In this document: positions 45,622 to 53,642 of the stretch, one piece after another
How positions within the stretch are numbered: position 1 is the first letter of the stretch
Layout of the letters: the number at the start of each line of letters is the position of its first letter
NCBI GenBank assembly: GCA_963975155.1
Contig: CAXBFG010000011.1
Location: forward strand, 23,499 to 87,498
Direction of reading: 5' to 3'
Origin: UBA5109 sp963975155
GTDB taxonomy: Bacteria > Pseudomonadota > Gammaproteobacteria > Pseudomonadales > Pseudohongiellaceae
Length of the DNA stretch: 64,000 bases
Made by a program: the position numbers and the translations under genes
Notes under the pieces: model-generated
Databases searched by the model: none
What the model was told of the DNA's origin: nothing
Seen by the model: the letters and a program-made list of their open reading frames with translations, nothing else

Positions 45622-46755
45622 TCAGTGTCGGGAAGCCATCCGGGTTAAAATTTGTTCAGCCGGGGTGTAGGGTAAATTATGCGCTCTGGCTACCGCCTCG
45701 CAACAAATTTCTCCTGCATGGATATTCAGGCCTTTTAAAAAACCGGCATCGGAAGCCAGTGCTTTTTCCCAACCGGCATCGGCTAATCTGAGCACATAGG
45801 GCAGGGTTGCATTATTTAAACCGAAAGAAGAAGTACGTGGCACTACTCCAGGCATATTCGCCACGCAATAATGGACTACGCCATCAACGATAAAAGTAGG
45901 ATCAGAGTGAGTAGTGGGATGCGATGTTTCAAAACATCCGCCCTGGTCTATTGCCACATCTACGACTACGGAGCCTGGTTTCATTCTGCTGATGGTATCT
46001 TTTGTTAAAAGCTTTGGTGCAGCAGCGCCTGCTACCAGTACAGCTCCAATGACCAGATCGGCTTCAAGCGCGTATTTCTCAATATTGGCCTGGTTCGAAA
46101 ACACACAATTTACACGCCCTCCATAACTCATATCCAGTTCTCGCAAGCGCGGTACAGAATTGTCCAAAATAGTGACATGCGCCCCCATGCCCTTGGCAAT
46201 GTATGCAGCGTTATCCCCTACGATGCCCCCGCCAATGACCAGCACATGCGCCGAATCCACCCCCGGCACTCCGCCCAGAAGAATACCGGCTCCGCCGTTA
46301 TCCTTTTCAAGACAATTGGCGCCGGCCTGTACACTTAAGCGCCCTGCCACTTCACTCATGGGTGCCAGTAAAGGCAAAGCACCATCCGGCGTAGAAACGG
46401 TTTCGTAGGCAATAGCCGTGACACCTGATTGCATCAGCGCTCTGGTCTGCGCCAGATCAGGTGCCAGATGAAGATAGGTGAACAGGACCTGGCCCGGTCT
46501 TAATAACAAACATTCCTCTGGCTGCGGCTCTTTAACCTTCACGATCAATTCAGCGCGGGTAAAAATTTCCTCAGCCGTAGCAACGACTGTTGCCCCGGTT
46601 CGCCTGTAGTCATCGTCATGCAGACCAATACCTTGACCCAGGCCTTCCTGTACGAGCACCTCATGTCCATGACGAACCAGTTCATAAACACTGGAAGGCA
46701 CCATACCTGCACGATATTCGTTATTTTTTATTTCTTTTGGAATGCCGACCAGCAT
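45622..46755 (-). CDS. ald: Alanine dehydrogenase
   Basis: A 377-residue NAD-dependent enzyme interconverting L-alanine and pyruvate plus ammonia. The N-terminal GIPKEIKNNEYRAGM block, KVKEPQPEE with the substrate lysine (about residue 75), FTYLHLA with the catalytic His (about 97), and the Rossmann motif VIGGGIVGDNAAYIAKGMGA near 170-189 are all present. The length is typical (about 371). The ATG follows directly after the stop codon of the small Cys/His protein gene, so the two are translationally linked. The AGCS alanine transporter in this window is a possible metabolic partner. Confidence 0.96.
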   Translation of the reverse strand: MLVGIPKEIKNNEYRAGMVPSSVYELVRHGHEVLVQEGLGQGIGLHDDDYRRTGATVVATAEEIFTRAELIVKVKEPQPEECLLLRPGQVLFTYLHLAPDLAQTRALMQSGVTAIAYETVSTPDGALPLLAPMSEVAGRLSVQAGANCLEKDNGGAGILLGGVPGVDSAHVLVIGGGIVGDNAAYIAKGMGAHVTILDNSVPRLRELDMSYGGRVNCVFSNQANIEKYALEADLVIGAVLVAGAAAPKLLTKDTISRMKPGSVVVDVAIDQGGCFETSHPTTHSDPTFIVDGVVHYCVANMPGVVPRTSSFGLNNATLPYVLRLADAGWEKALASDAGFLKGLNIHAGEICCEAVARAHNLPYTPAEQILTRMASRH

Positions 46756-47016
46756 TTATTTTTTTTTGCGACGCGTACTGACAACGATGACTCGAATAAA
46801 GCGATTTTTTTGACGGGTAGTAACGGGTTGATTTAAAAATGCATTCCCAAGTGAATTGTTCTTTTCGATATTGCCGCTGGATTGAGTGGACTCATCCTCC
46901 ATCTGTAACTCCCTGGGCAGATGATAACGGCATAATCCATTTTTGACAGGCAGCCGCTTGCAGGGTTTTCCGGTTGACTTGGCTATTGCTTTACAATGTG
47001 TTGTTTTTTTATCCAC
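46756..47016 (-). CDS. Small Cys/His putative zinc-binding protein
   Basis: An 86-residue protein with an N-terminal metal-binding-like pattern C8-x10-C19-x9-C29-x2-H32, in the form CKA...GKPCKR...GLCRYH. This resembles the short Cys/His motif found in small phage-like and HGGxTP proteins. The middle is polar, and the C-terminus is strongly basic (STRRKKK), which suggests nucleic-acid binding. It starts with GTG at 47014-47016, preceded by AAGG at proper spacing. Its TAA stop is directly followed by the ald ATG. Function unknown. Confidence 0.7.
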   Translation of the reverse strand: MDKKTTHCKAIAKSTGKPCKRLPVKNGLCRYHLPRELQMEDESTQSSGNIEKNNSLGNAFLNQPVTTRQKNRFIRVIVVSTRRKKK

Positions 47017-47378
47017 TTCAAACCTTAATCTGGCTACTCTTTTATTCCGGCTTTAATATCAGTCGGCTTCGACTCGAACTTCTTCCCTTTCCTGCCTTCC
47101 TGCTTTCCTGCCTTAGGGATACTACTCGCCGGCTGGTCAACAGCAGGCCTATCAAAAAGTAGTTACTTGCCAAGAGTATAAAAGTCTTTTTGCTGACTAA
47201 CCACCTTTCTTACTGGCTTTCTTGCCATATCTTGTCTGTAAAAAGCCAGTAAAGATACAATTTGGAACGCCTTTAGGGCTACCCGAACAACCCTCACCCA
47301 ACAAACACTAATAAAATTCCAAGTTGACTTTAGCCTACAAGTGATTATTCTGCTCCCCGATAGTAGAAAGGAATACAG
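47017..47378. other. Divergent intergenic region, 362 bp
   Basis: This spacer separates the divergent small Cys/His gene and the FixH/YtkA-like gene. It includes a pyrimidine-rich stretch at about 47079-47117 and a hairpin formed by ACTGGCTTT (from 47211) and AAAGCCAGT (to 47250). The promoter of the plus-strand gene is listed separately. No coding frame is convincing. Confidence 0.5.
47324..47351 (+). promoter_or_regulatory. Putative sigma-70 promoter
   Basis: TTGACT at 47324-47329 and TATTCT at 47346-47351 with a 16-base spacer lie 27 bases before the ATG of the FixH/YtkA-like gene, which also has an AAAGGAA ribosome-binding site. Confidence 0.55.
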
Positions 47379-47795
47379 ATGAAAATCATGCTTACTAAAA
47401 TATCAAAAATTGTCTTGCTGGCATCCAGCCTGTTTTTTCTGTGCGGTGCTGCCCAGGAGGTTGCGCCGGGGGTCTGGCTGTCGAACGGCGGAGCTTATCG
47501 AGTGAGTTTCAGCTCCGAAATTGTTCCAATTCCACTCGGGACATCTCATCAATGGACTTTATACATCCTGACAAGTGAACGTGCTGCTGTTCAAAATGCA
47601 ACCATTGAAATTCATGGTTATCACCCTGCGACAAGGCAAATCCTGCCTCGGGTAAGCTATATCAGCCCGCATATGGGCCGCGGAGCCTACGTGGTCGACA
47701 ATATGTATTTCGATGAGCAGGGCGAATGGGAACTCAATATCGTTATTTCCAATGGAACGACTGTGGATGCAGCCCTGATTCCAATTTCGATATAA
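47379..47795 (+). CDS. Exported FixH/YtkA-like domain protein
   Basis: A 138-residue protein with a signal peptide (hydrophobic about 10-24, cleavage near GAAQ). The mature part has the pattern of FixH/YtkA-like beta-sandwich domains: a YRVSFSSEIVPIPLG strand, HQWTLYIL, VQNATIEIHGYHP, and the closing GRGAYVVDNMYFDEQGEWEL. Such domains occur in copper and cytochrome oxidase assembly proteins and in stand-alone periplasmic proteins. No copper-binding Met/His cluster is obvious here. The gene is monocistronic, with its own promoter. Confidence 0.72.
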   Translation: MKIMLTKISKIVLLASSLFFLCGAAQEVAPGVWLSNGGAYRVSFSSEIVPIPLGTSHQWTLYILTSERAAVQNATIEIHGYHPATRQILPRVSYISPHMGRGAYVVDNMYFDEQGEWELNIVISNGTTVDAALIPISI

Positions 47796-47850
47796 AACAG
47801 CTGATAAAACTTCACTCCAGTCGCTTTATTTCTTTTCAATAGTTGCCAGG

Positions 47851-48055
47851 GAATGTTTACAGGCTCGACTGACGAAAGCTGCCATTCCGGTCGTGTGAAC
47901 CCATTGAGATGTCTTTTTCCTGATTGTTTTTCCGATTAAGCGCAAGGACTGTTTGAGGAGCATAGCGACGAGTTCCGCAGCGCCGGAAAAATGAGAAGGA
48001 AAGATCGAAGAGTGAACAAGGCAGGACGGGCAGCATTTGCACCCCATGAAAATTC
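47851..48055. repeat. Large imperfect palindromic repeat, copy A
   Basis: About 205 bases form an imperfect long hairpin. The central part (about 47897-48022) is nearly identical to the repeat at about 55822-55948, including GAGGAGC, AGCGACGAG and CCGGAAAAA. Beyond that the arms (GAATgTTT and GCTGCC against GGCAGC and AAAATTC) differ from the other copy but still pair with each other. Short open frames on the minus strand here are repeat artefacts. Confidence 0.8.
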
Positions 48056-48076
48056 AAACTGGGCGAGCGTCCAAAC

Positions 48077-48105
48077 CTTATGCTGCTTGCGCTTCAAGCC
48101 ATAAG
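48077..48105. repeat. Hairpin with related flank
   Basis: CTTATG and GCTTG pair with CAAGC and CATAAG around a short loop. The adjacent bases (48106-48120) read, on the minus strand, GACGAAGCATAGCGAC, similar to the GAGGAGC-AGCGACGAG core of the palindrome at 47851-48055. It may be a third, shorter member. It ends just before the ileS leader ORF. Confidence 0.6.
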
Positions 48106-48123
48106 TCGCTATGCTTCGTCCCC

Positions 48124-48174
48124 ATGAATAAAGCAACGATCTATCCACAAATTATATTTATTATGCAACACTGA
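48124..48174 (+). CDS. Isoleucine-rich leader peptide of ileS
   Basis: A 16-codon ORF encoding MNKATIYPQIIFIMQH. Four codons are isoleucine (ATC, ATT, ATA, ATT), three of them in a four-codon stretch, and one is the rare ATA. It ends 41 bases before an intrinsic terminator and 107 bases before ileS. This is the arrangement of a ribosome-mediated attenuator. No Shine-Dalgarno is visible; a TATGCT about 9 bases before the ATG could place the transcript start almost at the ATG (leaderless). Confidence 0.6.
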   Translation: MNKATIYPQIIFIMQH

Positions 48175-48242
48175 AAAGTGGGTTGAGTTGATCGTTACTA
48201 TTTAAAATTAAGATTAAAAACCCGCTACCAGGCGGGTTTTTT
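48166..48242 (+). promoter_or_regulatory. Attenuator with competing hairpins before ileS
   Basis: Three alternative structures can be drawn. A first hairpin (48166-48172 with 48177-48185) overlaps the leader stop codon. An antiterminator pairs 48177-48184 with 48219-48226 (8 bp, one G-U). A terminator pairs 48216-48225 with 48232-48241, followed by a T-run. A ribosome stalled at the Ile codons would mask the first strand and favour the antiterminator; one reaching the stop would favour termination. Confidence 0.6.
48216..48242 (+). terminator. Intrinsic terminator upstream of ileS
   Basis: AAAACCCGC and GCGGGTTTT form a perfect 9-bp stem (extendable by one A-T pair) with a 6-base loop, followed by a run of six T. 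It lies 40 bases upstream of the ileS GTG. Confidence 0.9.
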
Positions 48243-48281
48243 GTTTCTGAAATCCAATAAAGATGAAATCGGGAAACAGTT

Positions 48282-51200
48282 GTGACAGAAGAATCAAAAA
48301 CAACAAATGAAGCATTTTCCTTTGTTGAGGCAGAACATCAGGTACTGAATTTCTGGAAAAGTGAGCAAATTTTTCAGAAGTCCCTACAGCAAACCGAGAA
48401 AGGGAAACCCTATATTTTTTACGACGGGCCACCCTTCGCTACCGGTCTCCCTCATCATGGCCACCTGGTCGCTTCCACGCTTAAGGATATCATTCCCCGT
48501 TATTACACGATGAAAGGTTACTATGTGCAGCGACGCTTTGGCTGGGACTGTCATGGCTTGCCGATTGAACATGAGATTGATAAAGCGCTGGGCATGTCTT
48601 CCCAGCAAGCTGTCGAAAAACTTGGCATCAAAGGATACAACGATGAGTGTCGCGGCATCGTACAACGCTATACAGCAGAATGGGAAAAAACCATCACGCG
48701 AATTGGTCGCTGGGTTGATTTCGAGAATGACTATAAAACCATGGATCCGGATTTTATGGAGTCAGTTTGGTGGGTCATCAAACAACTGTGGGAAAAGGAA
48801 TTAATTTATCAGGGTTTAAAAGTAGTCCCCTTCTCGACTGCACTCGGTACAGTTCTGTCTAATTTTGAAGCCGGTTCAAATTATCAGGACGTTCAGGATC
48901 CGGCTGTTACTGTGCTCTTTAAATTAAAGAATGAAGAAGCCTATGTCGCTGCCTGGACCACAACGCCATGGACCCTGCCTTCCAACCTCGGGCTCTGTGT
49001 CAACGCCAAGATTGATTATGTAAAAGTTCAGGATGAGGATAGTGGAATACTCATTTATGTAGCAGAAGCGCGACTGGAAGCACTTGGCAAACACAAGAAT
49101 CTAAAGCTGCTTAGCTCGCACAAGGCGCTTGATTTAATTGGTCTGCACTATGAGCCGCTGTTTCCCTATTTTACAGAACTGCAAAATGAAGGGGCGTTCC
49201 AGATTTATGCCGATGACTATGTCACTACTGAAAGCGGCACCGGCATTGTACATCTGGCACCGGCTTTTGGTGAAGATGACTTCCGCGTTATGAAAGCCAA
49301 CGGCGCCACTGCCCTGGTCTGTCCAATTGATTTCGAAGGGAAATTTACGGCTGATGTGACTGACTACAGCGGCCAGTATGTTAAAGATGCCGACAAAGAC
49401 ATCATTCGCCGCTTAAAAGAAGAAGGCAAACTCTATATTCAGGAAGTCATCAATCACAGCTATCCATTCTGCCCGCGTTCAGACACGCCCATAATTTACC
49501 GCAGCATCCCCTCCTGGTATGTGAAAGTGGAGCAGATTCGTGAGCGTATCAGTGCAGCCAATCAGCAGGTTAACTGGGTACCCGAACATATCAAGAATGG
49601 ACGCATGGGTAAGTGGCTGGAAAATGCCATAGACTGGAGTATTTCGCGTAACCGTTACTGGGGCACACCGCTGCCCATCTGGATCAACGACCTTAGCGAC
49701 AAACGAATTTGTATCGGTTCCATTGACGAGTTGGAGCAGTATAGTGGTGTCAGGGTCAATGATCTGCATCGTGAATATGTGGATGAACTCAGCTTCACGG
49801 TGGCTGGTGAAGAAGGCACTTACCGGCGTGTAGAAGAAGTGCTGGACTGCTGGTTCGAATCCGGCTCCATGCCTTATGCCCAGTTGCATTATCCTTTTGA
49901 AAACAAGGAACTCTTTGAGGCTGGCTTCCCCGCAGAATATATCGCCGAAGGCCTTGATCAGACACGCGGCTGGTTTTACACCTTATTGGTACTAAGTACG
50001 GCACTGTTTGATAAACCTTCTTTCAAGAACGTGATCGTCAACGGCATTGTGATGGCCGAAGATGGCAAGAAAATGTCCAAACGCCTGCAGAATTACACGC
50101 CACCTGATGAAGTCATGGAAAGTTTCGGTGCTGATGCACTGCGCCTGTATCTGATTAATTCCGGGCTGGTTAAAGGCGAAGAGCAACGTTTTACTGATAG
50201 CGGCCTGAAAGATATGGTGCGCCGAGTATTGCTGCCCTGGTTTAACTCATTCAAGTTTCTGCAAACCTATGCAGAGATTGACAGCTGGAATGCATCTGAA
50301 AAGCCGAATGCTTCAGCCAACATCGTTGATCAGTGGATACTCTCCAAGCTACAGACACTTAAGGCCAATGTGGCCAAAGAAATGGCTGAATATAAACTCT
50401 ATAACGTGGTTCCCGCCTTGTTCGAGTTTATTGAAGATTTGACCAACTGGTATATCAGGCTCAACCGCTCACGCTATTGGTCAGAATCAATGACGGCCGA
50501 TAAAGCCGCAGCTTATCAGACACTATATGCTGTGCTGAATGAGCTGAATATCAGCCTGGCCCCTTTTGCGCCGTTCCTGTCGGAGCATATTTATCAGGAA
50601 CTGCTGGCTTTTGCGCCTCTCAATACAGAGTATCCGCAATCCGTGCATTTATGCACGTACCCGGAAGCGGACGAGAGTATGATACAACCCAAGCTGGAGG
50701 CTGCTGTTGCCCGCATGCAAAGTATTATTCTGCTGGGTCGGCAGAAACGCGAACAGGTAAAGATAAAAACCAAAATACCGCTGGCGCGCTTGACGATTAT
50801 TCACGAAGATCAGGGCATGCTCGACGAAATCGCTCGTCTGGAAAGCTATATCAGAACAGAACTCAATGTAAAATCCATAGACTATTCAACTGAGGAAGAT
50901 GCCTATATCAACCTCTATGCCAAACCTAACTCGGCAATTCTTGGCAAGCGTCTGGGGAAAGATTTCAAGCATTATAAAAATCTTATCGAAAATCTGACTG
51001 TAAAAGAGTTAAAACACTTACAGGATGATGATGCCATAAAGCTGGAAAATGAATCTTTTACTACCCAGGACATCCTGGTTTTCCGTGAAGCAAAAAGTGG
51101 CACCGAAGCTGTCTCGGATCGGTTTATTACCATTGATTTGGATATTCAGTTAACTGATACACTCTTGCGTGAAGGGCTGGCAAGGGAAATCGTCAATCGC

Positions 51201-51428
51201 ATTCAAAAAACCCGCAAGGACTTGAATTTGAATGTCGCCGATCGCATCAAGGTAATCTATCAAGCCGATACTGAACTTGAACATGCCATCAGTGAACACC
51301 GTGACTATATTGCCAGGGAAACCCTGTGCACAGACTTAAATACCAGCAGTAGCGAAAAGTCAGATCTGCAGCACGACTTTGATATAGACGGACAGCAACT
51401 ATCGCTCAACATAGAGAGAGTGAACTAG
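48282..51428 (+). CDS. ileS: Isoleucyl-tRNA synthetase, type 2
   Basis: A 1048-residue class Ia synthetase that charges tRNA-Ile and edits valine. It starts with GTG. The HIGH motif is HHGH at 58-61, the editing-domain block WTTTPWTLPSN lies near 227-237, and the KMSKS motif reads KMSKR at 597-601. The length, the GWDCHGLPIEHEIDKALG stretch and the C-terminal region ending in repeated beta-type segments, without the type 1 C-terminal Cys4 zinc site, place it in the eukaryote/archaeal-like type 2 group. This group is generally less sensitive to mupirocin. Gammaproteobacteria normally use type 1 IleRS between ribF and lspA. The DAHP synthase gene follows one base after the stop. Expression appears controlled by the upstream attenuator. 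Confidence 0.95.
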   Translation: MTEESKTTNEAFSFVEAEHQVLNFWKSEQIFQKSLQQTEKGKPYIFYDGPPFATGLPHHGHLVASTLKDIIPRYYTMKGYYVQRRFGWDCHGLPIEHEIDKALGMSSQQAVEKLGIKGYNDECRGIVQRYTAEWEKTITRIGRWVDFENDYKTMDPDFMESVWWVIKQLWEKELIYQGLKVVPFSTALGTVLSNFEAGSNYQDVQDPAVTVLFKLKNEEAYVAAWTTTPWTLPSNLGLCVNAKIDYVKVQDEDSGILIYVAEARLEALGKHKNLKLLSSHKALDLIGLHYEPLFPYFTELQNEGAFQIYADDYVTTESGTGIVHLAPAFGEDDFRVMKANGATALVCPIDFEGKFTADVTDYSGQYVKDADKDIIRRLKEEGKLYIQEVINHSYPFCPRSDTPIIYRSIPSWYVKVEQIRERISAANQQVNWVPEHIKNGRMGKWLENAIDWSISRNRYWGTPLPIWINDLSDKRICIGSIDELEQYSGVRVNDLHREYVDELSFTVAGEEGTYRRVEEVLDCWFESGSMPYAQLHYPFENKELFEAGFPAEYIAEGLDQTRGWFYTLLVLSTALFDKPSFKNVIVNGIVMAEDGKKMSKRLQNYTPPDEVMESFGADALRLYLINSGLVKGEEQRFTDSGLKDMVRRVLLPWFNSFKFLQTYAEIDSWNASEKPNASANIVDQWILSKLQTLKANVAKEMAEYKLYNVVPALFEFIEDLTNWYIRLNRSRYWSESMTADKAAAYQTLYAVLNELNISLAPFAPFLSEHIYQELLAFAPLNTEYPQSVHLCTYPEADESMIQPKLEAAVARMQSIILLGRQKREQVKIKTKIPLARLTIIHEDQGMLDEIARLESYIRTELNVKSIDYSTEEDAYINLYAKPNSAILGKRLGKDFKHYKNLIENLTVKELKHLQDDDAIKLENESFTTQDILVFREAKSGTEAVSDRFITIDLDIQLTDTLLREGLAREIVNRIQKTRKDLNLNVADRIKVIYQADTELEHAISEHRDYIARETLCTDLNTSSSEKSDLQHDFDIDGQQLSLNIERVN

Positions 51429-51429
51429 G

Positions 51430-52485
51430 ATGATTATGCAAACTACAGATGACCTGCGTATTGTTGCCATGAAGCAGCTGCTTTCACCGCAGCAGCTTAT
51501 CAGCGAATTTCCATTATCGGAAAAAGCATCGACAACAGTAGCCGAAACCCGCTCTGCAATTCAGGACATTCTGCATGGCAGAGACGATCGTCTCCTGGTC
51601 ATCAGCGGCCCCTGCTCCATTCATGATCCGGAAGCCGCAATCGATTATGCCAAACGTTTATTGCTGCCCTTGCAGAAACATAATTCCAAGCTGCTGGTAG
51701 TCATGCGCGTGTATTTTGAAAAACCCCGTACCACCGTTGGCTGGAAAGGACTTATTAACGACCCGCATCTGGATAACAGTTTTCAGATTAATGAAGGCTT
51801 GCGTAAAGCCAGAAAACTCCTGCTGGAACTTGCCAATATGGGCATCCCGGCCGCCACTGAATATCTGGATCTGATCAGCCCGCAATATGTTGCCGACCTT
51901 ATCAGCTGGGGTGCCATCGGCGCCCGTACCACGGAATCGCAGTGCCATCGCGAACTGGCTTCCGGTCTTTCCTGTCCGGTTGGTTTCAAAAACGGTACCA
52001 GTGGCAACATTCAGATTGCCATTGACGCCATTGGTTCGGCCATCCACCCTCACCATTTTTTATCGGTTACCAAGGACGGCCATTCCGCTATTTTTCAAAC
52101 CGCCGGCAACCCTGATTGTCATTTGATACTGCGGGGCGGCAAGCACACCAACTATGACCCGGAAAGCATCAAGGATGCCGCCGATAAATTACAGAAGGCC
52201 GGACTGAATCCGGCCATCATAGTTGACTGCAGCCATGCCAATTCCGGCAAGGATCCCGAGCGTCAGATAATTGTTTGTCAGGACGTCGCCGGGCAAATAG
52301 CTAATGGTGAAACCAGTATCAAAGGTGTGATGCTGGAAAGTCACCTGCTGGCAGGTAACCAAAAAGTCGAAGCAGGCAAAGCTTTAAACTATGGCCAGAG
52401 TATTACGGATGCCTGTATGGGCTGGGAAGATACTGAAGTCCTGTTAAATACACTTGCTGAAGCTGTCACCACACGTCGCGGCTGA
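51430..52485 (+). CDS. 3-deoxy-7-phosphoheptulonate synthase (DAHP synthase, type I)
   Basis: A 351-residue enzyme joining phosphoenolpyruvate and erythrose 4-phosphate, the first step of the shikimate pathway. Typical AroF/G/H motifs are ISGPCSIHDPEAA near 58-70, RVYFEKPRTTVGWKG near 92-106, the GARTTESQCHRELASGLS block near 163-180, and VDCSHANSGKD near 263-273 (metal His). The ATG starts one base after the ileS stop, so it is read from the ileS transcript, an unusual pairing. Which aromatic amino acid inhibits it cannot be judged, so no F, G or H is assigned. Confidence 0.95.
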   Translation: MIMQTTDDLRIVAMKQLLSPQQLISEFPLSEKASTTVAETRSAIQDILHGRDDRLLVISGPCSIHDPEAAIDYAKRLLLPLQKHNSKLLVVMRVYFEKPRTTVGWKGLINDPHLDNSFQINEGLRKARKLLLELANMGIPAATEYLDLISPQYVADLISWGAIGARTTESQCHRELASGLSCPVGFKNGTSGNIQIAIDAIGSAIHPHHFLSVTKDGHSAIFQTAGNPDCHLILRGGKHTNYDPESIKDAADKLQKAGLNPAIIVDCSHANSGKDPERQIIVCQDVAGQIANGETSIKGVMLESHLLAGNQKVEAGKALNYGQSITDACMGWEDTEVLLNTLAEAVTTRRG

Positions 52486-52566
52486 TACCCTTAACAAGAA
52501 TGCAACTGGCTGTTCCAGGCATGCTGCAGAAAATACTGTTGCGGCACACTACATTATCTGCCTCAG

Positions 52567-53556
52567 CTAGGCATGCAGATTAAGTCTCAAGCTGCGAACG
52601 GCTAATTCCAGTGCATCCTTGGCAATATCAAGCGCACCGCTAAATGCCATAAAACCGTGAATGCTTGATTCAAAACAATGGTACTCGACAGGAACACCTG
52701 CTGCTGCCAGGCGGTCTGCATAAATTTTCCCTTCATCGCGCAAGGGATCATGACCTGCGGTTATGATCAGAGCCGCCGGCAGACCAGACAGATTCTCGGT
52801 CAAGGCTGGCGAGCAAAGCGGGCTTCTGCATTCCTCCTGCGGATTCTCAAAATACATATTACTTAACCATTCAAGATCATTTTGCGAAAGGAAAAAGCCG
52901 CCGCGCCCGAATTCCTGACGCGAGGGATACAGAGCATTGGATGGCGGGCTTAAATCCATATTCAGCGATGGATAGGCCAGTAACTGAAAAACCGGCTTTG
53001 GTCCCTGACGCAGCATTGCCTGCTGACAAACCACTGCCGAAAAATTTCCCCCGGCACTATCCCCGGTAACAGCAATGCGATTTTGATCCCCATTAAGTTG
53101 TTCTGCATTCGCCGCAGCCCAGCAGAGTGCGGCATAACAGTCTTCAAGGCCTGCCGGAAATTTATGCTCGGGTGATAAGCGATACCCGACATTAATAACA
53201 ATTACCTGAGCCTGTGAGCAGTAATATCTGGATATATTCTCATGTGTATCAAGATCACCAAGCGCATAGCCTCCGCCATGATAAAGCAGCAAGATTGGCA
53301 GCTTCCCATTCTTCACCATGTCGTATGCACCCTCCGTCTTGATTTCCGGCCAGTAGATACGCACGGGTATTTCACCATCTGCTCCCGGAATCATAAGTTC
53401 ACGCCGCTCTTTTACCTCGCAGAATTCCACATCCAGTTGCAGGGTGATCTGTTTCAGGGCTGCGCGTGCATCTGCGACGCTTAATTCAAACAGCTGTGGA
53501 TTCCCTTCGGCGTTAACCATATCTAAAAGTGCCTGTGTTTGCGGGTCGGTAGCCAT
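52567..53556 (-). CDS. Alpha/beta hydrolase, hormone-sensitive-lipase family
   Basis: A 329-residue esterase. The oxyanion motif HGGG is at 93-96 and the nucleophile elbow GDSAGG gives Ser167. The downstream ITAGHDPLRDEGKIYADRLAAAG block provides the Asp (near 265), and HCFESSIHGF the His (near 295). These are hallmarks of the HSL-like (family IV) esterases acting on short acyl esters. The start is set at the ATG at 53554-53556, giving the usual cap helix MATDPQTQALLDMVN; a longer extension is not needed. It converges with the DAHP synthase gene. Confidence 0.92.
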   Translation of the reverse strand: MATDPQTQALLDMVNAEGNPQLFELSVADARAALKQITLQLDVEFCEVKERRELMIPGADGEIPVRIYWPEIKTEGAYDMVKNGKLPILLLYHGGGYALGDLDTHENISRYYCSQAQVIVINVGYRLSPEHKFPAGLEDCYAALCWAAANAEQLNGDQNRIAVTGDSAGGNFSAVVCQQAMLRQGPKPVFQLLAYPSLNMDLSPPSNALYPSRQEFGRGGFFLSQNDLEWLSNMYFENPQEECRSPLCSPALTENLSGLPAALIITAGHDPLRDEGKIYADRLAAAGVPVEYHCFESSIHGFMAFSGALDIAKDALELAVRSLRLNLHA

Positions 53557-53642
53557 GATCCAGGTAAACCTCTTGTTATTGATTCTTAAAAGCAAAACGC
53601 ATCTTGGCTTTGCATACTCGTATGGACTCTTTTGCTTAACAA

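Noticed and set aside
47826..48148. Several short minus-strand frames before ileS
   Set aside because: They coincide with the long palindromic repeat and its flank; equivalent frames would arise in every copy.
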